NCBI GenBank assembly: GCA_030526225.1
Contig: JAUNDF010000005.1
Coordinates: 1-52,384 of the forward strand
DNA from: Clostridia bacterium
Lineage (GTDB): Bacteria > Bacillota > Clostridia > Christensenellales > Aristaeellaceae
Length of the DNA: 52,384 bases
Reading direction: 5' to 3'
Shown: positions 44,585 through 52,384 of the stretch, piece by piece
Numbering within the stretch: the first letter of the stretch is position 1
Layout: each line of letters starts with the position of its first letter
Notes under the pieces: generated by a model
Seen by the model: the letters and a program-made list of their open reading frames with translations, nothing else
The model's database searches: none
What the model was told of the DNA's origin: nothing
Position numbers and translations under genes: made by a program

Positions 44585-46093
44585 TTATGCCTCCTCCCGG
44601 GATGCGGTCAGGGTCTTTTCCATGCTGGCCAGCAGCTGCTGAATCCGGCTCAGCTCCTTCACGGCATCACCGCTGGTGCCGGATTTGGGCAGGGCTTCAA
44701 TCTGCCGGGAAAGCTCGGCCATCATATCGTTGACCGATATATGGAAGGTGCCAAGGGCGCGGGAGAAGCCATCCACAATGCTGGAAACAAAGTACTGATA
44801 GCTTCCGGCCAGCCGGTCGGTGGATTGGGCGATGCTGTCGCTTGTCCTGGCCAGCTTGCCTACCGCGGCCTGATCTGCCTGATACATCTTGTCCATGCTG
44901 GTGTTGACAGCGGTGCGGAAGTCATCCATGGATTTGGTCAGCAGGATATGATAATCCTACAGAGAGGCCAGTGCGGCATGCTGATTGGCGGCGGCATCGT
45001 TCAGCCTTGTCAGCATATCGGCGGCGGATGCTTCAAACTGGGCATCGTGCTTTCGTGCTTCATTGATGCCGGCCACATACTGCTCAAACTGGGTCGTGAT
45101 GCTGCCGGAGATGCTCCGCAGCTCCTGTGCCTGGGTCAGGATGGTATCGGCGTTGGTCAGGCTCTGCTGAATTTTGTCAAGGGCATCGCGCTGGTTGCGG
45201 TTCACCTCGGTAAGCGTTTGCCCCAGTGCAAGGAACTGCTTGTTCAGGGACTGGTTCATCTGCTCCACAAAGCTGGTGACAATACGGCCCACGCCCTCTA
45301 CCTGTGCCTTGGTGGAAGCCACAAGGAATTCATCCATGGAGCGGGCCACAGGGGACAGGGCGCGGCTGACAGCCACCTCAATGCTGCCGGCCATCTGGGA
45401 GGCAAGGCCATCGGTGGCATTAAAGAGCATGTGGTTGCGGTCCTGATTCTGGCAAATCAGCTGCACGTCATTGTCCAGCGGGCGCTGCATGGCCAGCGAG
45501 GTAAAGGCCTCCACAAAGCGGTCAATGGCGTGATAGCTGGAGCCCTGCGAAATCTTGCAGGACATGTTGAACAGCAGAGAGCAGCTGATGCCCAGCACAG
45601 ATGTACCGAAGGCACCCTTCATACCGTCCAGCAGGACGGGAATGCCCTTCATCAGCGCTTCCGCATCAGACATGTTCAGCCCGGTCAGACCGCGCATCAG
45701 GCCGATAAAGGTGCCGAGAATGCCGAGGCTGGTCAAAAGGCTGGGAATCATCTCTGCCAGCTGGGCATTGCCCGGTCCGTGGGTTACGGTATCGTCATTG
45801 ATGTAGTCCTCCACGTTGCAGGGGAGGCCGCGGCGGTCCAGCTGCTCGGCATTTTGCAGAAAGCGCAGCCAGCTTCCCTTCAGCCGATTGCCCATAAAGC
45901 GCGTTTCCTGCCATACAGGCTTGCCGCCGGAGCGGTCATCCTCCTGCAGCTTCTTTACCGCTCTTTTCAGGGCGTGGGTAGTGCCCCAAAGGGGACAAAG
46001 GCATTTGAACACGCCAATGACAGTCACGATGATAATGGCGGCATAGATGATATAATCAGCCCAGTTGGGCAAAATTGCCTGAATGGTTTTCAT
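44585..46093 (-). CDS. ZorA/MotA/ExbB-like proton channel protein with one in-frame TAG
   Basis: 502 residues when TAG (44957-44959, codon 379) is read. TM1 lies near 14-33. The ExbB-type core is PSLLTSLGILGTFIGLMRGL (117-136) and GTSVLGISCSLLFNM (163-177). A cytoplasmic helical tail of over 300 residues follows, as in ZorA. The TAG falls in that tail (AALASL-TAG-DYHILLT), which continues 123 residues with strong helical character. The next gene encodes the MotB/ZorB partner. An ACGGAGG site precedes the ATG. It likely uses ion flow to drive a membrane motor. No ZorC or ZorD-like effector genes are beside it. Confidence 0.85.
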
Positions 46094-46191
46094 GGGACAA
46101 CCTCCGTCAAGGGATGATATTGATAATTCCAGTATAGCTTTCCCGCGGGCGTTTGTCTACATCATCAGGCACTTGCGGCAACTTTTACAAA

Positions 46192-46226
46192 TAAAACAGC
46201 CGCCGGATTGTCTCCGACGGCTGAAG
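46192..46226 (-). terminator. Terminator of the LCP gene
   Basis: On the minus strand CAGCCG.CGG pairs with CCG.CGGCTG around a short loop, followed by TTTTATTT. Confidence 0.7.
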
Positions 46227-46243
46227 GGGAAGCGCCATGCCAA

Positions 46244-47392
46244 TCAGTTGGCAGGATAATAAGCGCCATAGATAAAGTTGTGCAGTGCTTCCGTGTTCTT
46301 CTGCAGGTTCTTGTCGCTGATATAAACCACACTGATGGTGGTGCGGTCGCTGATGGCAATGTCCCGGTAGCTCCAGGCCTTTTCCTTGCCATCGCCCATG
46401 GGCAGGCGGAACTGCTCCATCAGGGGCTGGCCGCTCTGTGCCTTCTGCACAATGCCGCTGCCCAGAATGCCCATGCCAAGCTCCAGCATGGTGGCTGCGT
46501 TCATGTTGGTGCGCACATAGGGCACACAGGCATCCACCAGGTCGAACAGGCGGTCCATGTCCATGTCCTGCATTACCTTCTTCAGCAGCTCCAGCAGATT
46601 GCGCTGGCGGACCGTGCGGGCAAAGTCGTTGTCGATTTCACGCAGGCGGGCATACATAACAGCCTGAACGCCGTCCAGATGCTGAACGCCTGCCTTCCGC
46701 TCCAGCGGTACGCGCTTGTAGCCGGTGCCCTTGGTGTTGTCATAGGCCGGGGGATGCTTGCGCAGGTAGGCGTTGATGGCGGAGGCCTCCACCTTGGTCA
46801 TCTCGATATCAATGCCGCCGATGGCATCGATGATGGAAGCCAGACCGAAGAAGTTGATGGTGCAGTAGTACTGGATGTTCATCTGGAAGTTGTGGTTGAC
46901 CGTGCGCATGGCCAGTGCACCGCCGCCGCGGCTGTAAGCAAGGTTGATGCGGTTCTTGTTCTTGTAACCGGGGATGGTCACATAGGAATCGCGCTGGATG
47001 CTGGTCAGCTTCACAGAGCCGTCCTTCTTGTTGATGGACAGGATAATCTGCACGTCACCGTGCTGGTTGCCGTCACGGCCTGCATCCAGAGAAGTATCGC
47101 GGGTGTCGATGCCGATGAGCAGGATGTTGACTACATGGTCGGGCAGGTTGGGGTTCAGCTCCAGGTTGTCGGGATCAACGGTGTCGTCAACCTCCATCTC
47201 GATTTCCTCGGCAGCGGCAGCAGCGGTGCTGTCCAGGTTGAACAGGGCAGAGGCTTCGCTCTCGTCCTCCAGCTCCTCTTCGCTGAGATCCTCAAACAGA
47301 AGCTCGTCCGTATCGTCGGCTAATGCCACAGTGCCGAAGCACAGGCAGATAACCAGGGAAAGTGCAATCAGGCGTTTGAGCCAAATCGACAT
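46244..47392 (-). CDS. LytR-CpsA-Psr family wall-polymer ligase
   Basis: 382 residues, signal peptide (LKRLIALSLVICLCFGTVAL), acidic spacer of about 60 residues, then the LCP domain: NILLIGIDTRD, SIQRDSYVTIPGY, IDAIGGIDIEM, the Arg-rich AVMYARLREIDNDFARTVRQ. LCP enzymes attach teichoic acids or capsule to peptidoglycan. The AGGAGG site is just upstream of the ATG. It has its own terminator. Confidence 0.93.
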   Translation of the reverse strand: MSIWLKRLIALSLVICLCFGTVALADDTDELLFEDLSEEELEDESEASALFNLDSTAAAAAEEIEMEVDDTVDPDNLELNPNLPDHVVNILLIGIDTRDTSLDAGRDGNQHGDVQIILSINKKDGSVKLTSIQRDSYVTIPGYKNKNRINLAYSRGGGALAMRTVNHNFQMNIQYYCTINFFGLASIIDAIGGIDIEMTKVEASAINAYLRKHPPAYDNTKGTGYKRVPLERKAGVQHLDGVQAVMYARLREIDNDFARTVRQRNLLELLKKVMQDMDMDRLFDLVDACVPYVRTNMNAATMLELGMGILGSGIVQKAQSGQPLMEQFRLPMGDGKEKAWSYRDIAISDRTTISVVYISDKNLQKNTEALHNFIYGAYYPAN

Positions 47393-47492
47393 GTATTCTT
47401 TACCTCCTTATGCAAATGCGTTTGCACGGCTACTATTATAAAGAAAGAACAGGCAAAATGCAACAGCCAGAAAACTATGCATTTGTAAACAT

Positions 47493-48302
47493 TTATGTTC
47501 TATGCGGCTTTCCGTATGCCTGCTTCGCTGTTTTCCGCAGATAGGACAGCGCTTCCAGCAGTTCATTTTCCCGTTCGGGCGGCGTGGTATACGGCTCCAA
47601 AAGGAATGTCCCGTCATAGTCCATTTGATGCATTTCATCAAACAGCCGCGGGAAATCAAAGCAGCCCTGACCCGGCAGACACACGCGGCCCTGCTCATCC
47701 CAATCCAGCAGATGAACATGGCGGATTCTGCTGCCCATGGCATGGAGCATATCAAAGGGGTCAACACCGGCGCGCTGTGCCTGCTTGATATCAAGCACAA
47801 AATGGATGTCCGGCAGCAGCTCCGTTAGCCGCGCCACGTCATCTGTGGTGCGAAGTGCGGCCCAGCACACATTTTCGTAGAGCAGTTCAATTCCTTTTTC
47901 AGCCGCTTCACCGGCCATTTCTGCAAACCGGGGCTGCAGCTGATGGATGCGGTCGATGGTCATCCGGCTGGAAACACTGTGGGGACCGTGCATCACATAG
48001 TACTTTGCGCCGATGGCCTGTGCGCTGTCCAGCACACCGCGAAAGGCCTTCATGCCATCATGGTACTGGTGCATGGAGCGGGCAAAGATATCCGGCTCAA
48101 ACTGCGTTCCCTTGGGATGCACGGAGGTGCAGTGCATATCGCCCAGCTTTTCCCGCACCAGTTCGCCAAAGGATTTTGTGTACTCGCAGTGGGTTTCCAG
48201 AAAGATTTCGCAGGTGTCGATGGGGAAGCGGCGGATGTACGCCGCCTGCTCCTCTGTCTCCATCAGGCCGTAGAACGCGGCGGCAGACAGGCCGATTTTC
48301 AT
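47493..48302 (-). CDS. Sugar-phosphate isomerase/epimerase-like TIM barrel
   Basis: 269 residues of the AP-endonuclease-2/xylose-isomerase-like barrel: SVHPKGTQFEPDI, YVMHGPHSVS, LLYENVCWAAL, VLDIKQAQRAGV, HVHLLDWDEQG and TFLLEPYTTPP. Metal-site His, Glu and Asp residues are present. The substrate is unknown. Its ATG overlaps the TGA end of the nucleotidase gene by four bases when TAG is read through. Confidence 0.85.
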   Translation of the reverse strand: MKIGLSAAAFYGLMETEEQAAYIRRFPIDTCEIFLETHCEYTKSFGELVREKLGDMHCTSVHPKGTQFEPDIFARSMHQYHDGMKAFRGVLDSAQAIGAKYYVMHGPHSVSSRMTIDRIHQLQPRFAEMAGEAAEKGIELLYENVCWAALRTTDDVARLTELLPDIHFVLDIKQAQRAGVDPFDMLHAMGSRIRHVHLLDWDEQGRVCLPGQGCFDFPRLFDEMHQMDYDGTFLLEPYTTPPERENELLEALSYLRKTAKQAYGKPHRT

Positions 48303-48892
48303 TTTTCGCCCTCCTAGAGTTCGTCCAGCGTCATGTTGAAGCCATCGCTGAACTCATTCATAAAGATGTCCGCTTCCTCCAGCTGCAAAGCCGCGATGGA
48401 GGCCCGGATGTTCCTTGCGGCGGATGCAAATTCCCGGTTGCCGCACTGCAGCTCCTCCATGCACTTGGCATAGGCGCTGATGCGGTCCGCGGCCTTGACC
48501 AGCTTACATTCGGGGGCGGCTTCATCGGGCAGGAGGCTGTCTGCAAAGCCGGGGCGCAGGTCCTCCGGCAGTGTCAGCAGCAGCCGTGACAATGCCGCCT
48601 GCTCCTGACGGTGATAGGCATCCCGAATCATTTTGTCATGGTGCTTCACCGGTGTGGGCAAATCACCGGTAAAAATTTCGCTCACATCGTGATACACCGC
48701 CAGGGTAACGGTTTTGTTTTCATCATAATGGCGGCCAAGTCTTCTGTTGCCGATTACGGCAAGCCCGTGGGCAATCATGGCCGTCTGCAGGCTGTGCTCC
48801 GCATCGTTTTCCGGTCTCGCAGAATGCATCAGCCCCCAGCGGCTGATCAGCTTCAGGCGGGAAAGCCATGCAAAAAAGGTGCTCATCATCAT
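48299..48892 (-). CDS. YfbR-like HD-domain 5'-nucleotidase, ending TGA after an in-frame TAG
   Basis: 197 residues when TAG (48314-48316) is sense. HD motif pieces are ENDAEHSLQTAM, YHDVSEIFTGDLPTPVK and VKAADRISAYAKCMEE, which fit the YfbR/YGK1 5'-deoxynucleotidase class (dNMP to nucleoside). In the standard code it would stop at TAG after LDEL. Read through, it adds Gln-Glu-Gly-Glu-Lys and stops at TGA inside the next ATG (ATGA). Three adjacent ATGs (48892, 48889, 48886) follow GGAG; the last is best spaced. Confidence 0.88.
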
Positions 48893-48916
48893 AAACTCCT
48901 TTGCCTTGTGAAATGC

Positions 48917-48945
48917 TTGACAGATTTCATCAACTATGATACATT
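48917..48945 (+). promoter_or_regulatory. Promoter of thiT
   Basis: TTGACA at 48917-48922, 17-base spacer, TACATT at 48940-48945, then the TPP riboswitch. Confidence 0.65.
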
Positions 48946-48963
48946 ATACACGAAAATTGCATC

Positions 48964-49047
48964 TACCGCCAGGGGTGCCCGTTTCGGGCTGAGAGGATAT
49001 CCGACCCTTGGAACCTGTGTAGGTAATCCTACCGTAGGGAGGCGGAC
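48964..49047 (+). promoter_or_regulatory. TPP riboswitch (thi box)
   Basis: P1 pairs CCGCC (48966-48970) with GGCGG (49041-49045). The two core stretches are AGGGGTGCCC, then GGGCTGAGA, and ACCCTTGGAACCTG with the GTAGGGA end. It controls thiT, likely by the terminator 50 bases downstream; TPP should lower expression. Confidence 0.96.
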
Positions 49048-49096
49048 AGCAGCTGCTTTCGGGCATCTGCGACTGGACAAAATGTCCATCTGCTTT

Positions 49097-49123
49097 CCCG
49101 CGATATGATCGCGGGTTTTTCTT
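49097..49123 (+). terminator. Riboswitch-controlled terminator
   Basis: CCCGCGAT (49097-49104) pairs with ATCGCGGG, followed by TTTTTCTTTT, between the TPP aptamer and thiT. Confidence 0.85.
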
Positions 49124-49152
49124 TTGGAGATGCACAAAAGGAGGAATAGAAA

Positions 49153-49788
49153 ATGTTCAAAAAGTTTGCCGAGTTTTCCCCTGTGATGTGGGGCATTCTG
49201 GCTGCCCTCGTGGTGCTTGGTGCCGTGCTTTATCTGATGAAGAAAAGCAACACCAAATGGACCTCCCGCCTGATTGCCAATGCGGCGCTGACCATTGCGC
49301 TGGCAACGGTGCTGTCCTATATCCGCCTGTATCGCATGCCCCAGGGCGGCTCCATCACCCCGGCTTCCATGCTGCCCATCTTCATGTTCGCTTATGCCTA
49401 TGGTGCCGGCCCCGGCTGCTTTGTGGGTCTGGTGTTCGGCTTTATGCAGTGGCTGCAGGATGCCTTCTATATGGTCACTCCCGTGGAGGGCATTATGGAC
49501 TATCTGCTGGCTTATGCCCTGCTGGGTCTGGCCGGTCTTGCCCGCAAGCTGCCTGAACAGTATGCCCTGCAGGTGGGCTGTGTGATTGGTGCGCTGGGCC
49601 GTGCCATCTGCGCCATTGTTGCCGGCTTTGTGTTCTTTGCCGAGTATGCCCCCGAAGGACAGGCTCCGCTGGTGTATTCCATGGTGTACAACGGCCTGTA
49701 CCTCATCCCCGAAACCATCATCTGCGTGATTATTGCCTGCTTCCCCCAGATTCGCCGGGCGGCAAAGCGGCTTTCTCTGGCCAAATAA
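49153..49788 (+). CDS. thiT: Thiamine ECF transporter S component ThiT
   Basis: 211 residues, six helices. YuaJ/ThiT features are visible: SYIRLYRMPQGGSITPASML in the middle and a long helical end with PEGQAPLVYSMVYNG. The substrate is thiamine, matching the TPP riboswitch. It needs the shared EcfAA'T energy module, which is elsewhere in the genome. Confidence 0.95.
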   Translation: MFKKFAEFSPVMWGILAALVVLGAVLYLMKKSNTKWTSRLIANAALTIALATVLSYIRLYRMPQGGSITPASMLPIFMFAYAYGAGPGCFVGLVFGFMQWLQDAFYMVTPVEGIMDYLLAYALLGLAGLARKLPEQYALQVGCVIGALGRAICAIVAGFVFFAEYAPEGQAPLVYSMVYNGLYLIPETIICVIIACFPQIRRAAKRLSLAK

Positions 49789-49812
49789 CAGGCCGAAACC
49801 AGTCACCTTTTT

Positions 49813-49842
49813 CCTGTCGGATTCGTCCGGCAGGATTTTTTG
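49813..49842 (+). terminator. Terminator of thiT
   Basis: CCTGTCGG (49813-49820) pairs with CCGGCAGG (49827-49834), followed by a six-T run. Confidence 0.8.
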
Positions 49843-49946
49843 TTTCTGCATCGAATGATATATAAAAGAACTGTCGGCATCCGGCGCTGCAGCCGTGAAA
49901 TCCGGGTTCATTCTTTTTGTGATTTCGGATGAGCGGAGGAATTGCC

Positions 49947-50861
49947 ATGCTGGACCTTTGTACCCTTGGAACGGGCGGAGCACTGCCCTTGCCCGACCGC
50001 GGCCTTTCCAGCTTGTATGTCAGGCTGCAGGGGAGGGCGCTGCTGATTGACTGCGGGGAAAACACCCAGACGGCCATCCGGCGCATCGGCTGGGGCTTCC
50101 GCCATATTGAGGGACTTCTGCTGACCCATTACCATGCCGATCACTGCGGCGGACTGCCGGGCTTCCTGCTGTCGCTGGCCAAGTCCGGGCGAAAGGAGCC
50201 CTTCCACATTTATGGCTGTACGGGCCTGAAGCATGTGGTGGATGGTCTGCGGGTGGTGGCACCCCAGCTGCCCTATCCGGTGGAGCTGCACGAATTCCAT
50301 GAGGATTTGTACGAGTTTGATATCATCGGCTTGCAGGTGACTGCCTTTAGGCTGAATCACAGCGTGCCCTGCTACGGCTATCGTTTTGTATTGCCCCGTC
50401 CCCGGGCCTTTGATCCGCAGAAGGCAAGGGAGTTGGGCGTGCCGCAGAACCAGTGGGGGCTGCTCCAGCAGGGCGATGATGTTGTGCAGGCTGACGGCAG
50501 CATCATCAAGGCACAGCAGGTTCTTGGCCCCGAGCGCCCCGGCTTAAGCTTCGTGTATGCCACGGATACCCGTCCTGTGGATATCATCCCGGTGATGGGC
50601 GAAAACACCGACATGATGTTCCTTGAGGGCATGTACGGCAACGATGAAAAGCTTCATCAGGCTCACACCAACCGGCATATGCTCTTCCGGGAGGCCGCAG
50701 ATTTGGCCAAGCGAGCTAACACCAGACAGCTTGTGCTGACCCACTTCAGCAACTGCATCGATGTCCCTGCAGAGTATCTGCCGGAAGCCACCGCCATTTT
50801 CCCCAACACGGTTGCCGCAGAAGACCTGATGACCTTCCGCATTGCATGGCCGGGCAGATAA
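49947..50861 (+). CDS. rnz: Ribonuclease Z
   Basis: 304 residues. Metallo-beta-lactamase motif THYHADHCGGLPG, then FRLNHSVPCYGYRF, YATDTRP and LTHFSN identify tRNase Z, which matures tRNA 3' ends. The start at 49947 has GCGGAGG upstream, better than 49929. Confidence 0.93.
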   Translation: MLDLCTLGTGGALPLPDRGLSSLYVRLQGRALLIDCGENTQTAIRRIGWGFRHIEGLLLTHYHADHCGGLPGFLLSLAKSGRKEPFHIYGCTGLKHVVDGLRVVAPQLPYPVELHEFHEDLYEFDIIGLQVTAFRLNHSVPCYGYRFVLPRPRAFDPQKARELGVPQNQWGLLQQGDDVVQADGSIIKAQQVLGPERPGLSFVYATDTRPVDIIPVMGENTDMMFLEGMYGNDEKLHQAHTNRHMLFREAADLAKRANTRQLVLTHFSNCIDVPAEYLPEATAIFPNTVAAEDLMTFRIAWPGR

Positions 50862-50877
50862 AACAGAATCAATCAAA

Positions 50878-50920
50878 GAAGCACCGCAGTACAATCACTC
50901 ATGTACTGCGGTGCTTTTGC
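50878..50920. terminator. Bidirectional terminator
   Basis: GCACCGCAGTAC (50881-50892) pairs with GTACTGCGGTGC (50903-50914), with A-rich and T-rich flanks. It lies between convergent rnz and the complex-I-like gene. Confidence 0.9.
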
Positions 50921-50928
50921 GTGATGGA

Positions 50929-52384
50929 TCAGCGGGAAATCACCAGATACAGACAGGTGACGAACAAGCCGATGGCCATCATCAGCAGACCATAGGAAAT
51001 GGTACCGATAGAGTTGTCGGCGGTCTGCTTGGCGTTATCCAGCCAGAAGGCCAGCCGGTACTCGTAGTCGGTGGCCACAGGATTTTTGCGGCAGACCGTC
51101 TTGTTCAGGCCGTGAGCAACACCGTTGCAGATGCGGCCCAGCAGGAAGGTGAAGCGGTTGCCGGCAGGGGCTTCCTTCTTCTCGTGCTTTTTGCTGAACA
51201 CGGAACCGCGCATGGCAAAGGCGATGTTTTCTGGGATGGCGCTGACAAAGCTGACCAGCGCACCCACCAGCTTGGTGCCAATCAGGAACAGTCTTTCGGG
51301 CAGTTCGCCGATGATGGCAACCACGCCGCCCAGAATGCCGGGCAGCAGCTTCAGCAGCACAGGACGATACACGCCGTTTTCCAAATCAAACCATTCGGGC
51401 TTTCTGTCCACATACACGCGGATGCCGTTTTCCTTCTTCATCAGCAGGGGACGGACAATACACAGGTAGGTGAAGGCACCGATGGCGATGGAGTATCCGG
51501 CACCAATCAGGTTTTCGCCGGAAAAATAATGGATGGCGTGTTCCATGGGATGCTGGCCGAAGAAGGCGGCAGAGCGCTCACCAAGGGGGCTCATCAGCAG
51601 TCCGGGCAGGAAACCGAGGAAGGGGAGGATGACTGCGCTCAGCAGCAGTGCCACAGAGGACTGAACATTGATGTAGGTCTTGTTCTTTGCATCAAATTCT
51701 GCCTGACGGGTGGGGTGCTTCTGCCAGAACAGGCAGATGTACAGCTTGGTCATGTAGGCGATGGTCAGGCCACCGGAGATGATGAACAGAATCTCCAGGA
51801 ACCGGTAGCCGCCGGCCGCATGGCCATGAGCCTCCAGATGGTGCACCAGCTCCAGAATGCTTTCATGCAGCAGGCTCTTGGAGTTGTAGCCGCTGCCGAA
51901 GGGCGGGATACAGCCGATGGAAAGCGCACCCAGCAGGAAGGAGATGTGCAGCACAGGCTTGCCGCGGCCAAAACCACGGATATCGTTGAGGTTCAGCTTG
52001 TGCAGGTTCATGTAAACCACACCGGCCGCCATGAACAGGCACAGCTTGATGAGGGAGTGGTTGACCATGTGCATCACGGCACCGTAGCTGGCCAGAGAGC
52101 CTTCCTCGCCCAGCAGCACCATCATGCTCAGACCCACGGTGATAAAGCCAATCTGGCTCATGGAGGAGCAGGCGAGGGTGCGCTTCAGGTCAACGGAGAG
52201 CAGAGCCAGCACAGCGCCCACAAACATGGTGATGGCTGCCAGCACCAGCAGTGCATTGCCGAAGGCGGCATTGCCGGGCATAATCCGGCCGCAGATGACA
52301 ATCAGGCCGAACACGCCGCTCTTGGTCAGGATACCGGACAGCAGTGCGGAAGCAGGGGCCGGTGCCACAGGGTGTGCCTTGGGC
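50929..52384 (-). CDS. NuoL/HyfB/Mrp-like proton-translocating membrane subunit (partial)
   Basis: 485 residues visible; the N-terminal part lies beyond the window. The open frame begins PKAHPVAPAPASALLSGILT, the classic Lys-bearing helix of proton-conducting antiporter subunits, then LACSSMSQIGFITVGLS and MHMVNHSLIKLCLFMAAGVV. A long C-terminal helix region follows. Which complex (complex I, group 4 hydrogenase or Mrp) cannot be decided without the neighbours. No TAG is seen in the visible part. Confidence 0.9.
   Translation of the reverse strand, partial: PKAHPVAPAPASALLSGILTKSGVFGLIVICGRIMPGNAAFGNALLVLAAITMFVGAVLALLSVDLKRTLACSSMSQIGFITVGLSMMVLLGEEGSLASYGAVMHMVNHSLIKLCLFMAAGVVYMNLHKLNLNDIRGFGRGKPVLHISFLLGALSIGCIPPFGSGYNSKSLLHESILELVHHLEAHGHAAGGYRFLEILFIISGGLTIAYMTKLYICLFWQKHPTRQAEFDAKNKTYINVQSSVALLLSAVILPFLGFLPGLLMSPLGERSAAFFGQHPMEHAIHYFSGENLIGAGYSIAIGAFTYLCIVRPLLMKKENGIRVYVDRKPEWFDLENGVYRPVLLKLLPGILGGVVAIIGELPERLFLIGTKLVGALVSFVSAIPENIAFAMRGSVFSKKHEKKEAPAGNRFTFLLGRICNGVAHGLNKTVCRKNPVATDYEYRLAFWLDNAKQTADNSIGTISYGLLMMAIGLFVTCLYLVISR

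Noticed and set aside
42773-46093. Complete Zorya defence system
   Set aside because: No ZorC, ZorD helicase or ZorE nuclease lies next to the pair; glf and LCP genes flank it.

Overview
The window looks like chromosomal DNA of an uncultured, fairly GC-rich monoderm Firmicute (Clostridia type). The support is a tRNA-Phe T-box before pheST, a TPP riboswitch before the ECF component ThiT, a DnaD-like/DnaI-like loader pair, FloA with NfeD, LytR-CpsA-Psr and VanY wall enzymes, a 5-gene oligopeptide ABC system, and strong AGGAGG-type ribosome sites. No prophage, insertion sequence, CRISPR array, tRNA or rRNA gene was recognised. The exact taxon cannot be told from this sequence.

The main result is that TAG appears to be a sense codon, most likely glutamine. 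Seven genes carry eleven in-frame TAG codons: an ABC permease, a GNAT acetyltransferase, a VanY peptidase, an XPD-like helicase (five), a guanine deaminase, a ZorA/ExbB-like protein and a YfbR-like nucleotidase. Each reads through into the rest of the expected protein in the same frame. None of these genes has an internal TAA or TGA. Of the 49 gene ends I could inspect, 30 are TAA, 19 are TGA and none has to be TAG.

Layout. 1-3100: MacAB-like ABC exporter. 3160-8040: envelope and glycan genes (LTA-synthase/OpgB-like transferase, GT2-GtrA fusion, NAGPA-like protein, Lgt-like membrane protein). 8031-15500: a GNAT gene, DUF896 and DUF1292 genes, a SWIM/SNF2 helicase, a uracil-DNA glycosylase, and an nfeD-floA operon with two small followers. 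15570-17408: glmS. 17698-21071: a membrane-anchored protein with a probable frameshift, the replication loader pair and an ArsC/Spx-fold protein. 21200-24527: three VanY-type genes, the middle one a two-domain pseudoenzyme. 24569-28395: T-box and pheST. 28483-35647: asparaginase, then oppBCDF and an oppA whose protein order is circularly permuted.

35786-39901: TAG-rich helicase, guanine deaminase and DNA methyltransferase. 39920-42718: MATE transporter with a BFD-like ferredoxin, and divergent glf. 42773-46093 (minus): a three-gene ZorAB/ExbB-MotB-like motor cassette. 46244-48892 (minus): LCP protein, TIM-barrel epimerase-like protein, YfbR nucleotidase. 48917-50861: TPP riboswitch, thiT and rnz. 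50929 to the end (minus): a complex-I-type proton-translocating subunit, cut by the window edge.

Several groups fit together functionally. Wall building is served by the VanY trio, LCP, GlmS and OpgB-like genes. Peptide and amino-acid use is served by Opp and asparaginase. Nucleotide and DNA upkeep is served by guanine deaminase, YfbR, Ogt, UDG and the helicases. The Opp genes show a classic promoter before oppB and a second one before oppA, suggesting that binding protein and transporter levels are set separately.
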